Assembly: GCA_024639445.1 (NCBI GenBank)
Contig: JAHEIJ010000049.1
Span: 1-11,328, forward strand
Direction: 5' to 3'
DNA from: Gammaproteobacteria bacterium
Lineage (GTDB): Bacteria; Pseudomonadota; Gammaproteobacteria; UBA6429; Thiohalophilaceae
Length of the DNA: 11,328 nt
Positions 1 through 6,814 of the stretch are shown piece by piece (positions within the stretch are counted from its first letter, which is position 1; each line of letters starts with the position of its first letter). Position numbers and translations under genes: made by a program. The notes under the pieces were generated by a model that was not told the DNA's origin, made no database searches, and worked only from the letters and a program-made list of their open reading frames with translations.

Positions 1-357
1 ATTCCACGTGCGATCATCAAGGCAACCTGTAATAACTATTACGATATGCCGGAAGACACCATCGGCGAAGCCACCTTCTGTTGTGGCGGCGGCGGTGGTC
101 TGCTGACCGACGATTTGATGGAATTGCGTGTTAAAGGTGCGATGCCTCGTATGCAGGCCTATAAAACAGTTGTCGAAGATCAAGGCGTAACCCATCTCGC
201 CGCAATCTGTGCGATTTGTAAAACCCAATTCGCCAAGGTGTTTCCCTATTATGGTTACGACATGAACGACATCCTCAGTGTCCATCAACTTGTCGGTGAT
301 GCCATTATTTTAAGTGATGCGCCATCCGATGATGACGATGGCAATAATGACGAATAA
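1..357 (+). CDS. dsrK: DsrK, C-terminal part (heterodisulfide reductase-like subunit of DsrMKJOP)
   Basis: The gene is cut by the left edge; the frame is open from base 1, so only the last 118 codons are present. DsrK is the cytoplasmic HdrD-like iron-sulfur subunit of the DsrMKJOP complex, thought to exchange electrons with a DsrC disulfide/trisulfide. The visible part is the end of the second CCG domain: a CCGGGGG run at visible residues 27-33 and a CAIC motif at 70-73, which supply ligands for the catalytic [4Fe-4S] site in this family. The first cysteine of the canonical motif (DPCHLGR type) would lie just off the window; Cys10 here is an additional one. The tail is very acidic (a DDDDGNNDE end). 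Family assignment is supported by the CCG motifs and by dsrL, dsrJ, dsrO and dsrP directly downstream. An ATG at base 46 is internal and not the true start. Confidence 0.93.
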   Translation: MPRAIIKATCNNYYDMPEDTIGEATFCCGGGGGLLTDDLMELRVKGAMPRMQAYKTVVEDQGVTHLAAICAICKTQFAKVFPYYGYDMNDILSVHQLVGDAIILSDAPSDDDDGNNDE

Positions 358-400
358 TTTTTTGAATTAACGAGCCCGGTATCAACCGAATCGATTAAAC

Positions 401-405
401 AGGAG
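401..405 (+). promoter_or_regulatory. Shine-Dalgarno of dsrL
   Basis: AGGAG lies seven bases before the ATG at 413 and fixes that start. The 55-base gap after dsrK holds nothing else recognisable, so dsrL is probably read from the same transcript. Confidence 0.75.
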
Positions 406-412
406 TAATTGC

Positions 413-2356
413 ATGGCTACTTCCCGCGATGATATGAAAAACGAAAAATTAACGTTCCGTCGGTATGAAGACGGCGAAACCAAATGGGGCTCAATGTCGA
501 CCATGATATTTAATGAGGATACGACTCATAAATGTCCGACCTACGTCAATCGTACTCCGCCATGCCAGGGTAGTTGTCCTTCAGGAGAAGACATTCGTGG
601 CTGGCTGGATATCGTACGCGGAATTGAAAAACCGGCTGGCGACATGACCATGCAGGAATACGCCTTCCGTCGTTCCACCAATGCCAATCCCTTCCCGTCT
701 GTGATGGGTCGAGTTTGTCCTGCACCGTGTGAAGATGGGTGTAACCGTAACGAAGTGGAAGATTTCGTTGGTATTAATTCAGTTGAACAATACATTGGCG
801 ACAGCGCACTGGAAGCCGGCTTCACGTTTGAAACGGGTTCCGATACTGGTAAAAAGATCGCCATCATCGGCGGCGGTCCTGCGGGCCTGGCTGGCGCCTA
901 TCAACTGCGTCGTAAAGGCCATGCCGTCACCCTGTTCGATAACCATGAAACACTTGGCGGTATGATGAAATACGGTATTCCCGGTTATCGTACCCCGCGT
1001 AACGTTCTCGATGGTGAAATCAATCGCATCGTTGACATGGGCGTTGAAATCAAGCTCAACACCTGGATCGGTAAAGACATCACGGTTAAGCAAATCGAAA
1101 AAGACTACGACGCCATCCTGTGGGCCGTAGGCGCCCAGGCTGGGCGGCAACTACCGATTCCGGGTGCGGAACAAGCGCCCAACGCATTGACCGGTGTCGA
1201 CTTCCTGGAAGCCTTTAACGACGGTCGCCTGCAACTGGTTACCGAGAAAGTCGTGGTAATCGGGGGTGGTGATACCTCTATCGACGTCGCCTCGGTTGCA
1301 CGTCGTCTGGGTAACATCAAGAACATGGCTGATAAAGATCGTCCGGAGAATATCATTCTCGGCCACACCGCCCATGACGTCGCCTCCTCGGCAATCCGTC
1401 AGGGGGCTGAGGTCATGCTGCTGAGCCGTTCACCGATTGACAAGATGCCGGCCGCCGAACACGAACGTGTGGATGCCCTGCGTGAAGGTGTGCAACTCGT
1501 GGGTTGCATCACTCCGGTTGAAGTCATTCTCGATGACAAAGGCCGTGCCAAAGCACTGCGAGTACAGAAACTGGAAGAAGACGGCAAAACCCCCATCGAA
1601 GGTTCTGAATACGAAATCGAACTCGACCTGCTGGTCTCGGCCATTGGCCAGAGCGGCAAGCTGGAAGGCTTCGAGGATATAGGTAACGACCGCGGTTTGA
1701 TTGATGCTGACCAGCATTACCAGGTTCCGGGCAAGCCAGGCCACTTCGTTGCCGGTGACATCGTACGTCCGCACCTGCTGACCACCGCAATCGGTCAGGC
1801 TTCAATCGCGGTTGAAAGTATTGACCACTATCTGAAGCACGAAGCCCTGGGCAAGCGTCCCAAGGTGGACAAGCACCACTTTGACCTGCTGCAGAAGTTG
1901 CATGAAACAGGTCTGGACCCGGACGAATACGACAACACCAGTACCCTGGGTACTTCGGAAGAAAACTTTGCGGTCCATAACTACGAAGATCGCTCCAGGA
2001 ATGAAATCATCCCCGCTGACAAGCTGTTCCTGGGACACTTTAGCTATACCCCACGTCACAAACGTTCGGAAGACGTCCCGACTTCAGAAGAAGTACTGGG
2101 CCATTTCCAGGAACGTATGAAAGGCCTGGACGAAGCAGAAGCCATTGCCGAAGCTGAACGTTGCATGAGCTGTGGCATGTGCTTCGAATGTGATAACTGT
2201 GTCATCTTCTGCCCGCAAGATGCGGTTTACCGCGTGCCGAAGAAGGATGCGACAATGGGTCGTTATGTGGCAACTGACTATGCGAAATGTATTGGCTGTC
2301 ATATCTGTGCCGATGTCTGCCCGACTGGTTACATCGATATGGCGATGGGTGATTAA
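413..2356 (+). CDS. dsrL: DsrL, NAD(P)H:acceptor iron-sulfur flavoprotein of the oxidative Dsr pathway
   Basis: This 647-residue cytoplasmic protein resembles the small subunit of glutamate synthase (GltD) with a ferredoxin-like C-terminal extension. In sulfur oxidisers DsrL associates with DsrAB and passes electrons from sulfite formation to NAD(P)+. Visible in order: N-terminal Fe-S cysteines C41, C51, C55, C102, C106 and C110; an FAD-binding GGGPAG at 153-158; an NAD(P)-binding GGGDTS at 284-289; the second FAD-contact motif FVAGDI at 445-450; then a C-terminal ferredoxin module. Its first cysteine group is C584, C587, C590, C593, C596 and C600, and the second is C626, C629, C632 and C636 followed by Pro. 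Length is close to the A. vinosum protein as I recall it. The start at 413 is supported by AGGAG seven bases upstream. Nothing is missing among the cofactor motifs. Other GltD-like enzymes lack this C-terminal module, and the neighbours settle the identity. Confidence 0.95.
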   Translation: MATSRDDMKNEKLTFRRYEDGETKWGSMSTMIFNEDTTHKCPTYVNRTPPCQGSCPSGEDIRGWLDIVRGIEKPAGDMTMQEYAFRRSTNANPFPSVMGRVCPAPCEDGCNRNEVEDFVGINSVEQYIGDSALEAGFTFETGSDTGKKIAIIGGGPAGLAGAYQLRRKGHAVTLFDNHETLGGMMKYGIPGYRTPRNVLDGEINRIVDMGVEIKLNTWIGKDITVKQIEKDYDAILWAVGAQAGRQLPIPGAEQAPNALTGVDFLEAFNDGRLQLVTEKVVVIGGGDTSIDVASVARRLGNIKNMADKDRPENIILGHTAHDVASSAIRQGAEVMLLSRSPIDKMPAAEHERVDALREGVQLVGCITPVEVILDDKGRAKALRVQKLEEDGKTPIEGSEYEIELDLLVSAIGQSGKLEGFEDIGNDRGLIDADQHYQVPGKPGHFVAGDIVRPHLLTTAIGQASIAVESIDHYLKHEALGKRPKVDKHHFDLLQKLHETGLDPDEYDNTSTLGTSEENFAVHNYEDRSRNEIIPADKLFLGHFSYTPRHKRSEDVPTSEEVLGHFQERMKGLDEAEAIAEAERCMSCGMCFECDNCVIFCPQDAVYRVPKKDATMGRYVATDYAKCIGCHICADVCPTGYIDMAMGD

Positions 2357-2373
2357 GCAAGAGGATAACTAAC

Positions 2374-2883
2374 GTGTCTCTCAGACAATTCAGTCAGAAG
2401 TTAGTCTTAGTAGCGGCGGGGCTTTTATTGGCCCTGCCCATGTATGCCGGTGAAGTACCTTCTCCAGTTGTACCCAAGGCAAAAGCAAAAGCTAATGAAG
2501 AATTTGGCTGCGTCGAGCCAGTTACGGAGATGCGTAAAAACCACATGAAGTTCATCCTGCATCAGCGTGATGACACTATGTACAAAGGCATCCGTACTTC
2601 CAAATATGCTTTGGCGGAGTGCATCAATTGCCATGTCTCTCCTGAGCAGAATGGCACTTATGCCAGTTATGATGAGGAGGAGCATTTCTGCAATGCTTGT
2701 CACACCTATGCCGCTGTGAATATCGATTGTTTCGGATGCCATCGTGACACACCCGAGGAAGCAAGTCTCGGACAAGCCTCAACCGACAAGTCAGATCCAT
2801 ATCATAAGGATTTCGCTTTTAATAAGAATTCATCTGTACCCAAGAAAAACGTTGATGCCCTGTCATCAGGAGGTGCGGAATAA
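2374..2883 (+). CDS. dsrJ: DsrJ, triheme cytochrome c of DsrMKJOP
   Basis: DsrJ is the periplasmic cytochrome subunit of the DsrMKJOP complex. The 169-residue protein begins with a basic then hydrophobic segment (about residues 4-25, with an AGE after LPMY), a Sec-type signal or an uncleaved membrane anchor. Three CxxCH haem-binding motifs are seen: C83-H87, C106-H110 and C119-H123. A further cysteine, C46 in a GCVEP context, matches the cysteine known in A. vinosum DsrJ as a distal ligand giving an unusual His/Cys haem. The gene starts with GTG at 2374, with AAGAGG ending nine bases upstream; no ATG gives a complete signal sequence. It begins 17 bases after dsrL, and its stop overlaps the dsrO start by one base, so expression is probably coupled. 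There is no similarity to larger multihaem cytochromes. Confidence 0.94.
   Translation: MSLRQFSQKLVLVAAGLLLALPMYAGEVPSPVVPKAKAKANEEFGCVEPVTEMRKNHMKFILHQRDDTMYKGIRTSKYALAECINCHVSPEQNGTYASYDEEEHFCNACHTYAAVNIDCFGCHRDTPEEASLGQASTDKSDPYHKDFAFNKNSSVPKKNVDALSSGGAE
2868..2874 (+). promoter_or_regulatory. Strong Shine-Dalgarno of dsrO inside the end of dsrJ
   Basis: AGGAGGT, a full match to the anti-Shine-Dalgarno sequence, lies eight bases before the dsrO ATG at 2883 and within the last codons of dsrJ. With the TAATG stop/start overlap, this suggests tightly coupled and strong translation of dsrO. Confidence 0.8.
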
Positions 2884-3641
2884 TGGAGAAAGAGAATTCC
2901 TTGCTTGATCAGGCGCGCCGCGCCTTCTTTGGCAAAGTTGCTGCAGCAGCCGCTGTCACGGTAGCACCCGGCATGGTCCTGTACCAGGTGGCACAAGCCA
3001 AACCTGCTGCAGAGAAGGTCACCGACAAGGTCCGCTGGGGTATGCTGATCAATACCACCAAATGTGCCGATGGTTGTGATGCCTGTGTAACCGCCTGTGA
3101 AACCGAATACGGCTGGGGACCAGAAAGTGAGCCTCTGTCAGCACCCAATCAACGCGCTCAATGGATCCGCAAGGTCAAACTGACGGATAAAGCCACCGGC
3201 TATGCCCAGACCCTGCCCCTGATGTGCCAGCATTGTGAAATCCCGCCCTGCGTCGATGTCTGTCCAACCGGGGCATCGATGAAACGTGTCGATGGAATCG
3301 TATTGGTTGACAAGCACATTTGTATCGGTTGTCGGTATTGCATGATGGCCTGCCCTTATAAAGCACGTTCCTTCGTACACGAAAATCTCACCGATCAAAA
3401 TGTCAATGCACCGCGAGGGAAAGGCACCGTTGAAAGTTGCACCATGTGTGTCCAGCGTGTGGATAACGACGGTATCCCGGCCTGTGTTGAAGCCTGTAAC
3501 GCTGAAAACCACAATGCTATGTTCTTCGGTGATCTAAATGATCCTCAGAGTGAAATTTCTATAGAACTGGCAAAAAATGGCGGTGAACAGATTCGAGGCG
3601 ACCTGGGTCTGAACACTGGTGTGCGTTATCAGGGTATTTAA
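2883..3641 (+). CDS. dsrO: DsrO, periplasmic four-cluster iron-sulfur subunit of DsrMKJOP
   Basis: DsrO passes electrons between DsrJ and the membrane subunit DsrP on the periplasmic side. The 252-residue protein starts with a Tat signal: twin arginines R12-R13 in an ARRAFFGK context, then an alanine-rich hydrophobic stretch and a likely AQA cleavage site near 37-39. Sixteen cysteines form four ferredoxin-type groups: C61/C65/C68/C72, C115/C118/C123/C127, C147/C150/C153/C157 and C186/C189/C201/C205. This is the layout of PsrB/PhsB/HybA-type subunits, here with 4-residue and 12-residue spacers in the first and last groups. Export is inferred from the Tat motif. The start is fixed by AGGAGGT eight bases upstream and by the overlap with the dsrJ stop. 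The gene alone could be another member of the PsrB family; its position between dsrJ and dsrP makes DsrO the clear call. Confidence 0.94.
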   Translation: MEKENSLLDQARRAFFGKVAAAAAVTVAPGMVLYQVAQAKPAAEKVTDKVRWGMLINTTKCADGCDACVTACETEYGWGPESEPLSAPNQRAQWIRKVKLTDKATGYAQTLPLMCQHCEIPPCVDVCPTGASMKRVDGIVLVDKHICIGCRYCMMACPYKARSFVHENLTDQNVNAPRGKGTVESCTMCVQRVDNDGIPACVEACNAENHNAMFFGDLNDPQSEISIELAKNGGEQIRGDLGLNTGVRYQGI

Positions 3642-3663
3642 TCCATAGCGAGTAGTCCACAAA

Positions 3664-4875
3664 ATGAAAAAGATAACATTCAGCGTAATCGAAGGCCGCA
3701 GCGGCGGTTATCTGGCATTGTTGGGTATTCTTGGCGCGTTTATTCTGGGTGCGCTGGGGGCTACTTATTATATGGAGCACAATGGCCATCATGTCACAGG
3801 GATGAATAACCAGATTGTGTGGGGCACCCCGCATGTGTTCGCCGTCTTTTTAATCGTGGCCGCTTCCGGCGCACTTAACGTCGCATCCATCTCATCGGTA
3901 TTTAACAAAACCGCCTACAAACCGCTGGCGCGGTTATCCGGCTTGCTTTCACTTGCCTTACTGACGGGTGGCTTGTTGGTTCTGGTGCTCGACCTGGGTC
4001 GACCGGATCGACTCATCGTGGCCATGACTTACTACAACTTCAAGTCCATCTTCGCCTGGAACATTATCCTGTATAACGGTTTCTTCGTCATTGTCGGTGT
4101 CTATCTGTGGATGATGATGGAACGTCGCATGAACAAGTACACCCATGCGGCCGGAGTAACTGCATTCGTCTGGCGTTTGGTTCTTACCACTGGTACCGGT
4201 TCCATTTTCGGATTTCTGGTTGCCCGTCAGGCCTACGATGCTGCTCTCATGGCACCGATGTTCATTGTCATGTCATTCTCTTATGGCCTGGCGATATTCC
4301 TACTAGTTACCATGGCCGCTTACAAATGGACGGATCGCCCCTTTGGGGATGCCCTCTTTAGCCGCCTGAAGAACCTGCTGGGTGTATTTGTCGCCGGTGT
4401 GCTCTATTTTGTCATGGTGTTTCACCTGACCAACCTGTATGCAACGGAACACCACGGGGTAGAGGCGTTTCTCCTGCGTGATGGCGCGATATACACTCAA
4501 TTGTTCTGGATCGGCCAGGTCCTGCTTGGCAGCCTGCTGCCCCTGCTGCTGTTCTATCACCCGACCTGGGGCAAGTCCCGGACTCTTGTTGGCCTCGGTG
4601 CCCTATTAGTCGTTATCGGTGGTCTGATACAAATGTACGTCATCATCATCGGTGGCCAGGCTTATCCTCTGGAAATGTTCCCAGGTAAAGAGGTTTCAAG
4701 CAGCTTCTCTGACGGTGTCATCAACAGCTATGCCCCCAGCCTGCCGGAAGTTGTTTTGGGTATGGGTGGAATTGCTATTGCTTTGATTATTGTCGTACTG
4801 GCGGTGAAAGTCCTGGGCTTCCTGCCAAACAGCCTGGCGGATGAAGATGTCGATCCCCATCATAAGGCATCATAA
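3664..4875 (+). CDS. dsrP: DsrP, NrfD/PsrC-type integral membrane subunit of DsrMKJOP
   Basis: DsrP is the polytopic membrane subunit that pairs with DsrO and is thought to exchange electrons with the quinone pool. The 403-residue protein has about ten predicted hydrophobic helices, near residues 15-37, 54-78, 90-112, 129-151, 163-187, 196-220, 237-258, 276-298, 308-330 and 361-386. A short polar, histidine-containing tail follows. The GRPDR motif at 112-116, at the end of the third helix, is typical of NrfD/PsrC/DsrP proteins. Histidines at H57, H254, H263, H264 and H299 are possible quinone or haem contacts, but which ones matter cannot be told here. The start is the first in-frame ATG, 22 bases after dsrO, with only a weak GAGTAG Shine-Dalgarno-like sequence. 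It is the last gene of the membrane-complex block; a 77-base gap with a stem-loop follows. Confidence 0.93.
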   Translation: MKKITFSVIEGRSGGYLALLGILGAFILGALGATYYMEHNGHHVTGMNNQIVWGTPHVFAVFLIVAASGALNVASISSVFNKTAYKPLARLSGLLSLALLTGGLLVLVLDLGRPDRLIVAMTYYNFKSIFAWNIILYNGFFVIVGVYLWMMMERRMNKYTHAAGVTAFVWRLVLTTGTGSIFGFLVARQAYDAALMAPMFIVMSFSYGLAIFLLVTMAAYKWTDRPFGDALFSRLKNLLGVFVAGVLYFVMVFHLTNLYATEHHGVEAFLLRDGAIYTQLFWIGQVLLGSLLPLLLFYHPTWGKSRTLVGLGALLVVIGGLIQMYVIIIGGQAYPLEMFPGKEVSSSFSDGVINSYAPSLPEVVLGMGGIAIALIIVVLAVKVLGFLPNSLADEDVDPHHKAS

Positions 4876-4911
4876 AAGGCCAGATTCACGCCACCGTAAC
4901 TGACAATAGAT

Positions 4912-4940
4912 GGAAGGGCCCTGTCGATGACATCCCTTCC
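4912..4940 (+). promoter_or_regulatory. Stem-loop between dsrP and dsrN
   Basis: GGAAGGG (4912-4918) can pair perfectly with CCCTTCC (4934-4940). Inside it TGTC (4922-4925) pairs with GACA (4929-4932) around a GAT loop, giving a 7-bp outer and a 4-bp inner stem separated by a 3/1 internal loop. It ends 12 bases before the dsrN ATG. No run of T follows, so it is not a standard Rho-independent terminator. It could act as an mRNA processing or stability element, a partial attenuator, or a block on the dsrN start region, which lacks a clear Shine-Dalgarno. Confidence 0.5.
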
Positions 4941-4952
4941 TGCTTCTCTCAC

Positions 4953-6332
4953 ATGAAACGCCTGCTGATCTCCGCAGCACACAAATCCTCCGGCAAGACC
5001 ACGATCAGTATCGGCCTGTGTAAGGCGCTGACCGATCAGGGTCACACGGTTCAACCTTATAAAAAGGGCCCAGACTACATCGATCCCATGTGGCTTGGCC
5101 GCGCCGCCAATCGCCCCTGTTATAACCTCGATTTCTACACCATGCAGCGGGACGAAATTCTCGCCACCATGCATCAACATTCAGCTAGCGCCGATATTTC
5201 CCTCATTGAGGGTAACAAGGGCCTGTATGATGGCCTCGATATCGAGGGCAGTAACAGCAATGCTGCCCTGGCGAGTCTCACCCATACACCGGTGATATTG
5301 GTAATTGATGTACAGGGAATGACGCGGGGTATCGCGCCCCTGGTGCTTGGTTACCAGGCGTTTGATCCCGAACTGCATATTGCCGGCATTATTCTCAACC
5401 AGATCCGCGGACAACGCCATGAAAGCAAACTGCGGGCGGTGCTCGAACACTATACCGAGGTTCCGGTGGTCGGCGCCGTCTACCACGATAAATCGATGGC
5501 TATTGTCGAGCGTCATCTGGGTCTGGTGCCGAGTAACGAAAGCTCTGGTGCCGAAGAGCGCATTGACCATATCGGTAAGCTCATAGCAAAGCAGGTGAAC
5601 CTGGACAGCATCCGCGAAATTGCCGCCGCCAGCCCGGAAATACCCAAGGCCCGTGCCAGCATCAAGCGAGTACAGCATACGCCTGATATCCGCATTGCCA
5701 TTGCCCGCGACGCCGCCTTTGGATTTTATTATCCCGACGATCTGGAAGCACTCCAGAGCGCCGGTGCTGAACTGATCCCTTTTAATACCCTTCAAGACCG
5801 GGTCTTGCCCGACTGTGATGGCTTGTTTTTGGGCGGAGGCTTTCCCGAAACCCATATGGCAGCACTGGAAGCCAATGCACCGCTGCGCGCTTCGATCAAG
5901 AATTCGATCGACCAGGGGCTCCCCACTTATGCGGAGTGCGGTGGTCTCATGTACCTGGCGCGCAGCCTGCGCTGGCAGGATGAGTCCCGTGACATGGTCG
6001 GCATCATTCCCGGCGATATCACCATGCATGCACGACCCATGGGACGCGGTTACATCCAGTTGGAGGAGACAGCGCAACATCCCTGGCCAGATGGCTCAAA
6101 CTCACTCATACCCGGCCATGAATTTCACTATTCCGTACTGGAAAACCTGCCCGCGGGGCAGGAATTCGCCTACCAAGTGAGACGCGGCACCGGGATTAAT
6201 GGCGAGTCCGATGGCCTGATTATTAACAATTTGCTGGCCTCTTACGCCCACCTGCGCGACACTTCACAGCATCACTGGGCGAAACGGTTTATCGACTTTG
6301 TCCGCTCCCTCAAATCGAAAAATGGGTTATAA
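4953..6332 (+). CDS. dsrN: DsrN, cobyrinate a,c-diamide synthase-like siroheme amidase
   Basis: DsrN is a homologue of CbiA/CobB, the ATP- and glutamine-dependent amidases of corrin synthesis. Within dsr clusters it is proposed to amidate siroheme to the siro(haem)amide used by DsrAB. The 459-residue protein has an N-terminal ATP-binding domain with SSGKT at 12-16, GPDYIDP at 39-45 and EGNKGLYDG at 86-94, the last corresponding to the EGxMGLYDG motif of CbiA. Its C-terminal class I glutamine amidotransferase domain holds GGGFPE (294-299), the nucleophile C329 in YAECGG and GHEFHYS at 388-394 with a candidate catalytic His, plus YAH at 431-433. All expected catalytic residues are present. The ATG at 4953 gives the usual CbiA start (MKRLLISA) but has no obvious Shine-Dalgarno. 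A true cobalamin role cannot be excluded from the protein alone; no other cobalamin gene is nearby. Confidence 0.9.
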   Translation: MKRLLISAAHKSSGKTTISIGLCKALTDQGHTVQPYKKGPDYIDPMWLGRAANRPCYNLDFYTMQRDEILATMHQHSASADISLIEGNKGLYDGLDIEGSNSNAALASLTHTPVILVIDVQGMTRGIAPLVLGYQAFDPELHIAGIILNQIRGQRHESKLRAVLEHYTEVPVVGAVYHDKSMAIVERHLGLVPSNESSGAEERIDHIGKLIAKQVNLDSIREIAAASPEIPKARASIKRVQHTPDIRIAIARDAAFGFYYPDDLEALQSAGAELIPFNTLQDRVLPDCDGLFLGGGFPETHMAALEANAPLRASIKNSIDQGLPTYAECGGLMYLARSLRWQDESRDMVGIIPGDITMHARPMGRGYIQLEETAQHPWPDGSNSLIPGHEFHYSVLENLPAGQEFAYQVRRGTGINGESDGLIINNLLASYAHLRDTSQHHWAKRFIDFVRSLKSKNGL

Positions 6333-6386
6333 TCCGACTAATTTCCTTGGTTATTATCTAACAAACTGATTTTGGAGTAGTTTTAC

Positions 6387-6728
6387 ATGTTTACAGTCAC
6401 ACCTGACGCAGCAGAACAAATTCGAAATTCCGCCAAACAGGGCCAAATGGAAGGTATGCCATTGCGTATCGCAGCTCGCCAGGACACGGACGGCAGCCTT
6501 CAATATGCCATGGGCTTTGCCGATGCCCAGACCGATGAAGATTTAAGCTGTGATTCCGAAGGCATCACAATCGTCATCGCCCCTTCCAGCTATGAGTTTC
6601 TCAAAGGTACTACCCTGGACTATGTGGAAATGGAGCAAGGGCAGCATCAATTTATCTTCATGAATCCCAATGATCCGAATTATGTCCCTCCCACTGAACA
6701 GGAAGGCGGTTCAGAACATCATTTCTAA
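6387..6728 (+). CDS. dsrR: DsrR, IscA-like protein lacking Fe-S ligands
   Basis: The 113-residue protein has the A-type (IscA/SufA/ErpA) fold signature: an opening FTVTPDAAEQI, an LRIAA strand near 26-30, and a DYVEME followed by FMNPN in the last third. The three cysteines that bind iron-sulfur clusters in IscA are all missing: the first position falls in QDTDGS, and the C-terminal CGCG is replaced by NDPNYVPP. The only cysteine, C55, lies elsewhere. This loss is what is described for A. vinosum DsrR, which was linked to post-transcriptional control of the dsr genes rather than cluster assembly. The start is supported by GGAG nine bases upstream (6374-6377). It follows dsrN by 54 bases and is probably co-transcribed. 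Position and residue losses together make DsrR far likelier than a functional scaffold protein. Confidence 0.9.
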   Translation: MFTVTPDAAEQIRNSAKQGQMEGMPLRIAARQDTDGSLQYAMGFADAQTDEDLSCDSEGITIVIAPSSYEFLKGTTLDYVEMEQGQHQFIFMNPNDPNYVPPTEQEGGSEHHF

Positions 6729-6746
6729 CCTGCAGTCATCCAATTT

Positions 6747-6764
6747 CTTTCAGTATGCTGAAAG
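6747..6764 (+). terminator. Short hairpin after dsrR, possible weak terminator or attenuator
   Basis: CTTTCAG (6747-6753) and CTGAAAG (6758-6764) form a perfect 7-bp stem around a TATG loop, 18 bases after the dsrR stop. The following bases (TATTTGAGG) are only mildly T-rich and the stem is low in GC, so termination would be partial at best. It may mark the end of the dsr transcript or reduce read-through into the two-component genes. Confidence 0.4.
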
Positions 6765-6814
6765 TATTTGAGGTAATATTTTAGTTTCGATCCAGGTCAC
6801 AGGTTCACGATCCT

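Noticed and set aside
319..354. Repetitive GAT/GAC-rich end of dsrK, possible short tandem repeat
   Set aside because: It encodes an acidic tail within the gene and the units are not exact; low complexity explains it.
779..1150. Open frame on the - strand opposite dsrL
   Set aside because: It is fully covered by dsrL with its cofactor motifs, and the translation shows no family signature.
5181..6080. Long open frame of 299 codons on the - strand opposite dsrN
   Set aside because: It lies wholly within a well-supported dsrN, shows no recognisable domain and is explained by codon bias of the sense gene.
6328..6333. TATAAT at the end of dsrN, possible promoter for dsrR
   Set aside because: The box overlaps the dsrN stop region and no hexamer resembling TTGACA is present at the usual spacing, so an internal promoter is not supported.
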